This document shows, one piece after another, positions 8,201-16,831 of a DNA stretch of 64,000 bases; positions within the stretch are counted from its first letter, which is position 1; the number at the start of each line of letters is the position of its first letter. Position numbers and translations under genes: made by a program. The notes below the pieces were generated by a model. It ran no database searches. It was not told the origin of the DNA and saw nothing but the letters and a program-made list of their open reading frames with translations. The stretch comes from Rhodopirellula europaea 6C (lineage in GTDB: Bacteria; Planctomycetota; Planctomycetia; Pirellulales; Pirellulaceae), in contig NZ_ANMO01000028.1 of the NCBI RefSeq assembly GCF_000338295.1, positions 33,398 to 97,397 of the forward strand, in the 5' to 3' direction.

Positions 8201-10720
8201 TCACCGCAGCCGCAGGAATTTGCCGGTGGCGGATTCGGGGCAGGCGGCGATGGTTTCCGGCGGGCCTTCGGCGATCAGGTGGCCGCCTTGGGAGCCGCCG
8301 CCGGGGCCGAGATCGAGCAGCCAGTCGCAGGCGGCCAGCAGATCGGATTGGTGTTCGATGACCAGCACTGTGTTGCCGGCTTCGACCAAGCGATCGAGCA
8401 CGACGAGCAGTCGCTGCACATCAGCAAAGTGCAAACCGGTCGTGGGTTCGTCGAGCACGTAAAACGTTTTACCGGTTGCTGGTCGCGCGAGTTCGGTAGC
8501 CAGTTTGATCCGTTGGGCTTCGCCACCACTGAGTGTGGTGCTGGATTGCCCCAGCGTCACATAGCCCAGTCCAACGTCGACCAGCGACGTCAGCAAGTGA
8601 TGGACTTTGGGCACGTTTTCAAAGAACTCTTGGGCCGCGTCGATGGTCATGCCCAGCACGTCGGCGATGGTCGCTCCCTTGAACCGGACTTGCAGCGTTT
8701 GTCGGTTGAAACGTTTGCCGCCGCAGCGTGAACACTCGATCAACAAGTCGCTGAGGAAATTCATCTCGATGCGTTCAAAGCCGTTGCCTTTGCACACGTC
8801 GCAGCGACCGGCCGGACTGTTGAAGCTGAATCGATTCGCGGCGAACCCGAGCGTCTTGGCCTCCCGCGTGCTCGCGTAGACTTGGCGGATCGGATCCATG
8901 ACACCGGCGTAGGTGGCAGGACAACTTCGCGTCGTTCGGCCGATCGGTGTTTGGTCGATGGGGACCAGTTTGTCGATGTGCTGAGCACCGGTCAGCCGTT
9001 TGTGTGGGCCGAGTTGGTCGGCGACCAATTCCAGCTTGGCAGCCAGAGCCGGGTAGAGCGTGTCAACAATCAGCGAGCTCTTTCCGCTGCCGGAAACACC
9101 GCTGACGCCGACCAAGCATCCCAGCGGGATTTTTGCGGTGACATTTTGCAAGTTGTTCAGCGTTGCGCCGCTGAGCGTCAGCTGATGTGATTTGCGAGGC
9201 GTTCGTCTTGGCCGGTCCAGTCCAATCTTCGAGCGTCCGGACAGGTAGGCTCCCGTTGGGCTGGCCTCGTCATCGGCGACTTCTGCCGCGGTGCCTTGGC
9301 TGACCAACCTGCCGCCGTGTCGGCCCGCACCGGGGCCGATGTCAATCACATGGTCAGCGGCTTGGATCGTGTCCTCGTCGTGCTCGACAATCACGATCGT
9401 GTTACCGGCGGTTTGCAATTCCTTGATCGCCGCGAGCAATCGGTGGTGGTCGGCGGGATGCAGTCCGATCGACGGTTCATCCAGGACGTAGCAGACGCCG
9501 ACCAGGCCGCTGCCGATGCTGGTGGCCAGACGTACCCGTTGCATTTCGCCGCCGCTGAGCGTTTCCGCTGAACGGTCCAGCGTCAGGTAGTCGACACCAA
9601 CACGGCGCAAGAAATCGATGCGGCGAACGACTTCGGATTGAATCGGTGCGGCGACCTTTTGTTGCAAAGCGTCGAGCGGTCGGGCAACGTTTTCCATCCA
9701 AGTTTGAGCGTCCGGCAATGGCATCCGGCACAGGGCGTCGATGGAGACATCGTGAATCGTGACGGCCAGCGATTCGGCTTTCAATCGACCGCCCTCACAA
9801 GTCGAACAGGTCACCATGTGCGATTTGTCGCCACGGACGGCAACTTTGCCGAGGCCTTGGCAAGTCGAGCAGGCACCGTAGGGGCTGTTGAAACTGAACG
9901 TTCGCGGTTCCAGTTCCTCAAAACTTTCACCACACTCCAAACAAGTCATCGAAGTGCTGAACAGTTTGGTTTCCGGTTCGCCGTCCCCGCGATCGATCAA
10001 GGCCGAACACATTCCACCCGCAAGACGCAACGCCAACCGAGTGGACTCATCCAGGCGAGCGTCCACTCCGTCTTTGATGATCAGCCGATCGACGATGGCT
10101 TCGATGGTGTGGTTTTTTCGAACCGCCAGTGGCGGCACATCCTCGAGCAAATACATCTCGCCATCGACGCGAGCACGGACCAAACCGTGGCCGGCGATTT
10201 GTTCGAGCACATCCGCGTGAGCCCCTTTGCGGCCGCGAACCATGGGGCTCATCAAAGTCAGCTTGGTGCGATCGGGCAACGCCGCCAGGGTCGCGACGAT
10301 GCGATCAGGTGTTTGGGTGCTGATGGTGCTGCCGCAGGCGACGCAGTGAGGAACACCGACTCGCGCATACAGCAGACGCAGGTAGTCGTAGATCTCGGTG
10401 ATGGTGGCGACGGTGCTGCGAGCCGAGTGCGAACCGCTCTTTTGATCGATCGACAGTGTCGGTGCCAACCCATCGATCCAGTCCACATCGGGACGGGGAA
10501 TGGCGTCGAGGTATTGCCGGGCATAAGTCGACAAGCTGTCGATGTATTGCCGCTGGCCTTCGGCGAACAGGGTGTCAAACGCGAGCGAACTTTTGCCGCT
10601 GCCGGAGACTCCCGAGATGACCGTGATCGCGTCGCGAGGGATGTCGACGTCGAGGTTGCAAAGGTTATGAACCCGGGCACCTCGAATGCGAATCAAGTTG
10701 TCCGTGGACGGCGAAATCAT
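8201..10720 (-). CDS. uvrA: UvrA-type excinuclease ATPase, compact form
   Basis: From the ATG at 10720 the protein is 839 residues, about 100 shorter than typical UvrA. Two ABC ATPase halves are clear: Walker A GVSGSGKSS at 37-45 and again in the second half, ABC signatures ETLSGGEMQR and TTLSGGEAQR, and YVLDEPSIGLH/YVLDEPTTGLH Walker B motifs. Zinc-module cysteines are present, but only about 17 residues separate the CSTCQG and CSTCEG pairs where E. coli UvrA has well over 100. Its start overlaps the stop of the CPBP gene as ATGA. The role is damage recognition in nucleotide excision repair; a specialised UvrA2-like paralog is possible. Confidence 0.9.
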   Translation of the reverse strand: MISPSTDNLIRIRGARVHNLCNLDVDIPRDAITVISGVSGSGKSSLAFDTLFAEGQRQYIDSLSTYARQYLDAIPRPDVDWIDGLAPTLSIDQKSGSHSARSTVATITEIYDYLRLLYARVGVPHCVACGSTISTQTPDRIVATLAALPDRTKLTLMSPMVRGRKGAHADVLEQIAGHGLVRARVDGEMYLLEDVPPLAVRKNHTIEAIVDRLIIKDGVDARLDESTRLALRLAGGMCSALIDRGDGEPETKLFSTSMTCLECGESFEELEPRTFSFNSPYGACSTCQGLGKVAVRGDKSHMVTCSTCEGGRLKAESLAVTIHDVSIDALCRMPLPDAQTWMENVARPLDALQQKVAAPIQSEVVRRIDFLRRVGVDYLTLDRSAETLSGGEMQRVRLATSIGSGLVGVCYVLDEPSIGLHPADHHRLLAAIKELQTAGNTIVIVEHDEDTIQAADHVIDIGPGAGRHGGRLVSQGTAAEVADDEASPTGAYLSGRSKIGLDRPRRTPRKSHQLTLSGATLNNLQNVTAKIPLGCLVGVSGVSGSGKSSLIVDTLYPALAAKLELVADQLGPHKRLTGAQHIDKLVPIDQTPIGRTTRSCPATYAGVMDPIRQVYASTREAKTLGFAANRFSFNSPAGRCDVCKGNGFERIEMNFLSDLLIECSRCGGKRFNRQTLQVRFKGATIADVLGMTIDAAQEFFENVPKVHHLLTSLVDVGLGYVTLGQSSTTLSGGEAQRIKLATELARPATGKTFYVLDEPTTGLHFADVQRLLVVLDRLVEAGNTVLVIEHQSDLLAACDWLLDLGPGGGSQGGHLIAEGPPETIAACPESATGKFLRLR

Positions 10721-12048
10721 GCCCGCGACATCTCGATCAAAGTCATCATCATGGTCAGTCCGTTGAGCACGAAGTGAACGATGATCGGCGGAATCAGCGA
10801 ACCAGTCTGGCGATACAGGTAGCCGAGCCCAAGCGACAGGAAGAACAAGGGGATGGGCGCGAGGCCCTGTCCCCAGTGCAGCAACGCAAACACAAGGCTG
10901 GCAACGAAGACGGGCCAGATTGCAGTGGGAGTCCAATCGTTGGAATCCGTCTGCATTGCCGTGGGCACTGTTATTGCAAGCGGTTCGGTGCCCGCGGCAG
11001 TCCCCGGAGCCATGTAGGCAGCTTCGATGATGGTTTTCGCTTCACGCTGAGGTTCAAACGTGGGGTCACTATCCGGTGTCTCAATGGAGGCGGCTGACTG
11101 CTCAAACGATTGTCGCACCATCGAGAGACGCCAGTCGGCCAAGCGTTGCAGGCCGCCCTGCAGCAAGCCGCGGATCCAGAATTCTTCGACGATCGGGGTC
11201 ACCAATGCAGTCGTTACGAACAGCAATGCGAACACGGCGTAGTTTGGGCCCGTCTCGGATTCGTCCGGTTGAAGTGCGTCCAAAACGGGATGCGAGTATT
11301 CCTGCATGAGCGACACCGCAGTCATGATTAACATCGTCGGTGGAAGGATCATCAACGCGGATCGAAACCCGAGACCGATGTCGCCGCGTTGCGGAATCAA
11401 ACCGATTCGAGAAATGGCGCTGCGATGATTCAGGCACAGGATCATCAACGTGATCACCGTGGCAGTTAGCATCCCCAACGTACTCAGTGTGAGTTGCGGC
11501 ACGGACAACGCCGGCGATTCTGCCGCCACGCTTTCTTCGGCGGCGTTCGGGGCAGCTTCGTCGGGTTCGCTAATCTGATCAGGGGTTTCCGCGATCGGAT
11601 CGGTCGCAACCAACGGTTCCGTTTCGGGATCCGATGAGTCTGCGGTTGCGTGTGCCGCTGGTTTTTCAATCCACCCCACGGCTTGAAAGGCACCCTGCAG
11701 CAACGAGGAGCTGAAGATCAACGCGCCAATGAATACCACAAAATAGAGTACCGACCAAAAAGGCAGGTGACGCGGCCGGACTGGGATAAAGGCCTTCGCG
11801 CCGAATGGACGTTTGCCTCGATACAACAAACGGATCCATTGCGACAGTGAAGTCGCGAATGCGAATATGATAAGGATCGACAAAATCGACAAAGCAATCT
11901 CAGGCGGTCCAAGCTCAACCACCTCGGCCGACTCACTTGCCACTTCACTCGCGGTCGTCAAATCCGTTGAGTCCGCCGGTGCGGTGGCATCGCCTTGGGC
12001 CAAGAGTGAACATGCCCATTGCGATGTTGTGTGGAACCCGAAACTCAT
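10717..12048 (-). CDS. CPBP-family intramembrane metalloprotease
   Basis: A 443-residue multi-pass membrane protein. The CPBP/Abi motifs are in order: EEFWIRG (EExxxR), FALLHW (FxxxH) and HFVLN (HxxxN), all near the C-terminus inside hydrophobic helices. Related proteins include the CAAX prenyl protease Rce1 and bacteriocin-immunity proteins. An N-terminal segment with two membrane helices and a long acidic Pro/Glu-rich stretch (about residues 135-175) precedes the core. It overlaps pgsA upstream and uvrA downstream by ATGA, so its translation is coupled to both. Substrate unknown. Confidence 0.88.
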   Translation of the reverse strand: MSFGFHTTSQWACSLLAQGDATAPADSTDLTTASEVASESAEVVELGPPEIALSILSILIIFAFATSLSQWIRLLYRGKRPFGAKAFIPVRPRHLPFWSVLYFVVFIGALIFSSSLLQGAFQAVGWIEKPAAHATADSSDPETEPLVATDPIAETPDQISEPDEAAPNAAEESVAAESPALSVPQLTLSTLGMLTATVITLMILCLNHRSAISRIGLIPQRGDIGLGFRSALMILPPTMLIMTAVSLMQEYSHPVLDALQPDESETGPNYAVFALLFVTTALVTPIVEEFWIRGLLQGGLQRLADWRLSMVRQSFEQSAASIETPDSDPTFEPQREAKTIIEAAYMAPGTAAGTEPLAITVPTAMQTDSNDWTPTAIWPVFVASLVFALLHWGQGLAPIPLFFLSLGLGYLYRQTGSLIPPIIVHFVLNGLTMMMTLIEMSRA

Positions 12049-12779
12049 TGGGTCGGGAGCTCGCTGGAGACGGTGCGAAGCTGGGCATCATCTCGTGACG
12101 AAGCACTACCTTTGGTCGTTGCGACGTGATTGGTGTGCGAGATGTTATCAGTGGGCATGGCTTGTGAGGAATCTGGATTGGCGGTGGGAGCTTCGGGTTC
12201 CGCGGGAACTTCCATCCTCGCGTCGGACTGCATCACGCGTGCTGCGATCAATGTGTAATCGACACCGGAGTAGACCGTCAGCGCGATGGCTGCCCATAGC
12301 AATCCCCACGATGCCCAAGCCAACCACATGGGAGCGGGGGTGACAATGTAAGTTAGCAACACGGCAACCACCGCTGCACACTGCAGGACCATCTTCCATT
12401 TGCCCAGCCAACTGGCCGAGAAATCCCCGCCGGCACCTTCGATGATGCCGCGCAGACTGGTGACCAACAGTTCGCGGGCGACAACGATGGTGGCCATCCA
12501 AGAAGCAACGGGGCTGTCCGGGACCGCCACCAAAGCGATGAACGAACCGCAAATGATGATCTTGTCGACGAACGGGTCGAAGATCCGTCCAAGTTTGGTG
12601 ACTTGTCCGTATTTGCGAGCCCAGTAACCGTCCATCCAATCCGTCGAGGCCGCGATCAAGAAAACGATCATGGCAGCCAAGTGCATTCCCAACGGGATCA
12701 ACGCCATCACCGCGATCGCCAAAACGAAACGTGCCGTTGTCAGTGCGTTGGGGACGTTGTAGATCGAAGGACCAGCCAT
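12045..12779 (-). CDS. pgsA: CDP-diacylglycerol-glycerol-3-phosphate 3-phosphatidyltransferase
   Basis: A 244-residue membrane protein of the CDP-alcohol phosphatidyltransferase family; start chosen at MAGPSIYNVPNALTTARF, the usual family N-terminus. The signature D-x2-D-G-x2-A-R-x8-G-x3-D-x3-D is complete in DWMDGYWARKYGQ continuing to GRIFDPFVDK. It makes phosphatidylglycerophosphate, the first committed step to phosphatidylglycerol and cardiolipin. It has a hydrophilic C-terminal tail of about 60 residues. It lies 47 bp after rimO and overlaps the CPBP gene by ATGA. Confidence 0.92.
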   Translation of the reverse strand: MAGPSIYNVPNALTTARFVLAIAVMALIPLGMHLAAMIVFLIAASTDWMDGYWARKYGQVTKLGRIFDPFVDKIIICGSFIALVAVPDSPVASWMATIVVARELLVTSLRGIIEGAGGDFSASWLGKWKMVLQCAAVVAVLLTYIVTPAPMWLAWASWGLLWAAIALTVYSGVDYTLIAARVMQSDARMEVPAEPEAPTANPDSSQAMPTDNISHTNHVATTKGSASSRDDAQLRTVSSELPTQ

Positions 12780-12826
12780 GAGGCGACCAAAATCAAAGGG
12801 GACAAACGAGCAAGTGATGGTCGGTT

Positions 12827-14260
12827 CTAAGTCGCCGCGGCAACCAGATCGTAACCTTGGGAAGCAACGATCTCGCACGGTCGAATTTGGCCGATTTCCA
12901 CCGGCGAGTCTGGATCCACTTGCGAGACATAGATCAGACCATCGACATCGGGTGCTTCGCTTCGGGTGCGACCGATGAAGACGCCTTCCTGTTCAGGCAT
13001 CTCTGCGTCGATCAAAACCTCTTCGATTCCACCGACGCGAGAGTCATTCCAATCAAATGCGATTTGTTGTTGCAGTTCCATCAAGTCATCGCGGCGTCGC
13101 GCGGCCACCTTGGGATCAACTCGATTGGGCAATCTCGCGGCCGGTGTGTCTTCTTCAATGCTGTAAGTGAACACGCCCAGGTTTTCAAATCGAGATTCCT
13201 TGACGAAATCCATCAGCTCGACGAAGTCCTCTTCGGTCTCGCCGGGGAAGCCCGTGATCATTGTCGTTCGCATTACCAACGAATCAATTCGCGAGCGAAG
13301 CTTTTGGACGATGTCGGTTTGCAGTGCACGTGTGGTTTTGCGAGCCATGCGTTTCAGCATTTTGTCGCTGGCGTGCTGCAGTGGCATGTCGATGTACGGC
13401 ACGATTCGCTTGGCCGATGCCAATGTGTCAATCAGAGCGTCGTCGATGTACATCGGGTAGAAATACATCAGCCGAATCCAATCGATCGATTCGATTTTGT
13501 CGAGCTCTTTCAACAGCTGATTCAGGCGAGGTTCGCCGTAGCGATCCATGCCGTAGTACGTCGTGTCCTGTGCCACGATGACGACTTCGCGAACGCCACT
13601 GTCACCCAATCGTTTGGCTTCGTCGATGATCTGTTCGATTGGTTTGCTGAAGTGCTTGCCGCGCATCTTTGGAATTGCGCAGAACGTGCACAGTCGATCG
13701 CAGCCTTCGCTGATTTTTAGATAGGCGAAGTGACGTGGCGTGACGGCCGAACGCATCGCATCGCTGAGCGGATTGACCGCGGCGGGTTTGAAAATCGTGC
13801 GTTGTTCTTGCAGCCCCGAATAGAGTTCATCAACGACCGAAACGATGTCGTTGCGACCGAAGACGCCGACCAAGGCATCGATGTCAGGTCGAGCCTGCAG
13901 CAGCTTGTCTTGTTGTCGTTCGGCCAAGCATCCCGTGACGACAACGTTGCGTAGTTTGCCGTCTCGTTTGAGGGCCAGCATTTCATCGATCGCGGCCATG
14001 GACTCATCACGAGCCGAGTCGATGAAACCACAAGTGTTGACCACGACAAAGTCGGCTCCGTCGACCGAATCGACCATCCGGTAACCGTCGGCGTCGAGGC
14101 GACCAAGCATTTGCTCAGTGTCGACGAGGTTCTTGGGGCACCCCAGCGAAACGACCGCGTACCGCCCCCGCGGTTTGCCCGTTTCCGGATCGATCATCGG
14201 GTCGATCCCCGGTGTAGCGACCGTCACGTTGTTCTGCGGGAGAATGGGAAGTTGCATCAA
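12827..14260 (-). CDS. rimO: Ribosomal protein S12 methylthiotransferase
   Basis: A 477-residue radical-SAM methylthiotransferase. The N-terminal UPF0004 domain starts with [16 protein letters not shown], whose Cys with two more in VVNTCGFID and VVTGCLAER holds the auxiliary Fe-S cluster. The radical-SAM motif is [17 protein letters not shown] (CxxxCxxC), followed by the TIM barrel and a C-terminal TRAM domain. The [10 protein letters not shown] and CAIPKMRG forms point to RimO, which modifies an Asp of S12, rather than MiaB. It heads the rimO-pgsA-CPBP-uvrA set. Confidence 0.95.
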   Translation of the reverse strand: MMQLPILPQNNVTVATPGIDPMIDPETGKPRGRYAVVSLGCPKNLVDTEQMLGRLDADGYRMVDSVDGADFVVVNTCGFIDSARDESMAAIDEMLALKRDGKLRNVVVTGCLAERQQDKLLQARPDIDALVGVFGRNDIVSVVDELYSGLQEQRTIFKPAAVNPLSDAMRSAVTPRHFAYLKISEGCDRLCTFCAIPKMRGKHFSKPIEQIIDEAKRLGDSGVREVVIVAQDTTYYGMDRYGEPRLNQLLKELDKIESIDWIRLMYFYPMYIDDALIDTLASAKRIVPYIDMPLQHASDKMLKRMARKTTRALQTDIVQKLRSRIDSLVMRTTMITGFPGETEEDFVELMDFVKESRFENLGVFTYSIEEDTPAARLPNRVDPKVAARRRDDLMELQQQIAFDWNDSRVGGIEEVLIDAEMPEQEGVFIGRTRSEAPDVDGLIYVSQVDPDSPVEIGQIRPCEIVASQGYDLVAAAT

Positions 14261-14577
14261 ACGAAATCAGGATCGAGGGTGGAGAAGCAAAATGCCGCAA
14301 AAATCAATTCGCAGGATAATTCGAGCGTTTTCACGGCAAGCCCTTCATTAGAACACAAACCGGCGTTTTCGCAATTTGCAAACGTGGCCAATCGCGGGCG
14401 GCAGATGTCGGCCCAAACGGAGCGGTGCGGCGTCTTCTCAACCAGAGCCCGAGTGTGGGTGATGCGCTCGCGAAAACCGGTTCGCTCGCAAAAAAACGGC
14501 TCCCTTGCGTGAATGAGGCGGCAAATTCACAATCGTCAGCCCGATTGATTTTTTCCACCTTCGCAAGTGCATTTGCC
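14261..14577. other. Intergenic region between rimO and lysS
   Basis: A 317-bp stretch between divergent genes. An in-frame extension of lysS back to ATG 14425 is open but its product (Arg/Ala/Ser-rich) does not look like LysRS. The region therefore probably holds promoters for both genes. I see no RNA gene, T-box or strong hairpin. Confidence 0.4.
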
Positions 14578-16149
14578 GTGACCGATACGCCTTCCAACGC
14601 CGACGACCTTGATTTGACCGACCCGCACGCGGCTCGTCGGCACAAACTGGAAGAAATCACCGCGAAAGGCATCGATCCGTGGGGCCAGCGTTTCGACGAC
14701 CGTTTGTTGGTCAGCGAGTGCCGCGACCGCATTCCACAGATCCAGTGGCAACAAAAGGACGGCGAAACGATCGCCCTGCCCGACGTCGAAAGCGAAGAAG
14801 TCGACTACCGCCAATGGAAAGCTGACAACGGCCCAGGCGAGGAAATCGGCCCGATCGTTCGCGTTGCCGGACGGATCTTGCTGGCACGGCCGACCGGCAA
14901 GTTGATCTTCATGAACATCCGAGACTGGACCGGTGACATCCAGATCTTTGTTGGCAAGAAACAAGTCGGCGACGAAAACTTTGATCTGGCCAAGCTGTTT
15001 GACCTGGGTGATTTGATCGGTGTTCAAGGTCGACTGGGCCGCACCAACACGGGCGAGCTGACCGTGTTCGCGGAAGAGCTGATCTTGCTGACGAAGATGT
15101 TGGAGGTCCCGCCGGAAAAGCACGCCGGGATGACCAATCAAGACCTGCGCCAACGGATGCGGTATGCCGACTTGGCGTTCAACGACGGCGTGATGCAGAC
15201 GTTCCTCGATCGCACCAAGATCATCAAAAGCATTCGCTCGACGCTGGACGACCAAGGGTTCTGCGAAGTCGAAGGCCCGACGCTGCATACCGTTCCAGGT
15301 GGTGCCGCTGCGCGTCCGTTCGAAACGCATCACAACGCTTTGGACATGAAGCTGACCATGCGGATCGCGTTGGAACTGCACCTCAAGCGATTGATGGTCG
15401 GCGGGATGGAACGTGTTTACGAACTGGGACGCGTCTATCGCAACGAAGGCCTGTCGCCGCGGCACAACCCTGAGTTCACGATGCTGGAAACCTATCAGGC
15501 GTACGGCAATTACGAATCCATGATGGATCTGACGGAGAAGATCATCTGCGACGCGATCGAAAAGATCGGCGGTGGATTCAAACGTGAATACAACGGCACC
15601 ATGTTGGACTTCACGCCGCCGTTCCAGCGTGCGACGTACGCGGAGTTGTTCCAAAAAGCCACCGGCATCGATCCCGCCGACGAAGACGCGGTCAAGGAAT
15701 ACGCCAAGGGGCTGAAGCTGACCATCGATGGCAAGCACCCCGATGTGATCCGCAATGAGATCTTTGAAGAGAAGGTTGAGGATTCATTGCAAGGCCCGAT
15801 CTTCGTGACGGACTATCCGGCCAGCATTTGCCCGCTGACCAAACGCAAGAAGGACAACCCCGAAATCGCCGAGCGATTTGAGATGTTCATCTGCGGAATG
15901 GAATTGGCCAACGCCTACACCGAGCTGAACGATCCCGATCTGCAGGAAGAGTTGTTCAAGACTCAACTCGAAGGTCAGGACGACGAAGATTCGATGGCCA
16001 AGATGGACCACGACTTCGTCCGCGCGTTGCGTTACGGCATGCCGCCCGCTGGTGGACTGGGGATCGGCATCGACCGCTTGGTGATGGTTTTGACGAACCA
16101 AAAATCCATTCGCGATGTGATTCTATTTCCCGTCCTTCGCCCCGAGTGA
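14578..16149 (+). CDS. lysS: Lysine-tRNA ligase, class II
   Basis: A 523-residue class II LysRS if it starts at GTG 14578 (VTDTPSNADDLDL); the ATG at 14425 would add a poor N-terminal extension. The OB-fold anticodon-binding domain includes RVAGRILLARPTGKLIFMN. The catalytic core has motif 2 in YELGRVYRNEGLSPRHNPEF and motif 3 in GGLGIGIDRLVMVLT. It charges tRNA-Lys in the cytoplasm. Length fits the family. It stands alone, with rimO divergent and the SxtK-like gene convergent. Confidence 0.96.
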   Translation: MTDTPSNADDLDLTDPHAARRHKLEEITAKGIDPWGQRFDDRLLVSECRDRIPQIQWQQKDGETIALPDVESEEVDYRQWKADNGPGEEIGPIVRVAGRILLARPTGKLIFMNIRDWTGDIQIFVGKKQVGDENFDLAKLFDLGDLIGVQGRLGRTNTGELTVFAEELILLTKMLEVPPEKHAGMTNQDLRQRMRYADLAFNDGVMQTFLDRTKIIKSIRSTLDDQGFCEVEGPTLHTVPGGAAARPFETHHNALDMKLTMRIALELHLKRLMVGGMERVYELGRVYRNEGLSPRHNPEFTMLETYQAYGNYESMMDLTEKIICDAIEKIGGGFKREYNGTMLDFTPPFQRATYAELFQKATGIDPADEDAVKEYAKGLKLTIDGKHPDVIRNEIFEEKVEDSLQGPIFVTDYPASICPLTKRKKDNPEIAERFEMFICGMELANAYTELNDPDLQEELFKTQLEGQDDEDSMAKMDHDFVRALRYGMPPAGGLGIGIDRLVMVLTNQKSIRDVILFPVLRPE

Positions 16150-16187
16150 GCCGCTGATGGGCTGCGTGGCGACCGCCTTAGGCTGGA

Positions 16188-16406
16188 TTAAAACAGTGTG
16201 TAGATAAACGGTGCCGCGCCGCTGCTGGCCATGATGCTGAGCAAGCCCACCAACAACAGCGATCCGATCAGAGGGATCATCCACCACTTCTTGTTCTCAC
16301 GCAGGAACATTACGAATTCTTGCAGCAGGCCAATGTCCTGCTGTTCCGATTCGCGTTCGAAATCGCTGGGAGGCGTGGGCTCGGAGGGCGTTTTTGGATC
16401 GGACAT
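16188..16406 (-). CDS. DUF5989/SxtK-like small membrane protein
   Basis: A 72-residue protein with an acidic Pro/Glu-rich N-terminus and one membrane helix (about residues 41-60). The pattern LLQEFVMFLRENKKWWMIPL resembles the short DUF5989 family, which I associate with SxtK of saxitoxin clusters, found beside carbamoyltransferases. It is the last gene of the SGNH-carbamoyltransferase-SxtJ-SxtK set, 7 bp after the SxtJ-like gene. The function of the family is unknown. Confidence 0.75.
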   Translation of the reverse strand: MSDPKTPSEPTPPSDFERESEQQDIGLLQEFVMFLRENKKWWMIPLIGSLLLVGLLSIMASSGAAPFIYTLF

Positions 16407-16413
16407 AGGGAAG

Positions 16414-16821
16414 CTAAAACTGCTTGAAGTATTGGTCGGGTGTGGGCGTTGATTCGCGGTCGTTCCAATTACTGGAGCGGCCTTCTTGTTTCAGATTCAG
16501 TGGGTCGTGCCCGGTCGCTCCCAAGATCAAAGCGATGGGTGTCAGAACGACAAAGTAGATCGTTCCAAACAGCAGATGGCCAACACAAAAGGCGATCGGG
16601 TATGTCGCGTATTGCCAGCCGCGAATGATGGGTTGTTGGGAAGCGGTCCAAGCATAGTAGACGGCCGCTACGGCGAGTCCCGCGATCAGCAAAACGATAT
16701 TGAGCCATTGTCCAAAGTCGCTCAGCAAAAACGAAGCGATGATCAGGAGTAGGCCCAGCGACAGCCCAAACCAGCGACGCATCGACGGTGATGGTGGAGC
16801 ATTGAGATCAATTAGTGGCAT
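16414..16821 (-). CDS. SxtJ-like membrane protein
   Basis: A 135-residue protein with three or four membrane helices (about residues 17-33, 38-58, 70-100) and a polar C-terminal tail containing LGATGHDPLNLK. Size, helix pattern and position directly behind an O-carbamoyltransferase fit the SxtJ family named from saxitoxin gene clusters; its role there is unknown. The gene begins 10 bp after the carbamoyltransferase stop and ends 7 bp before the DUF5989 gene, so all are co-transcribed. Confidence 0.75.
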   Translation of the reverse strand: MPLIDLNAPPSPSMRRWFGLSLGLLLIIASFLLSDFGQWLNIVLLIAGLAVAAVYYAWTASQQPIIRGWQYATYPIAFCVGHLLFGTIYFVVLTPIALILGATGHDPLNLKQEGRSSNWNDRESTPTPDQYFKQF

Positions 16822-16831
16822 GATGGATTAA

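Noticed and set aside
9638..10777. Long open frame on the plus strand opposite uvrA
   Set aside because: It is the mirror of uvrA codons; its product has no motifs, whereas the minus-strand frame has full ABC signatures.
14536..15738. 400-codon open frame opposite lysS
   Set aside because: Antisense shadow of a clear class II LysRS; no family features.
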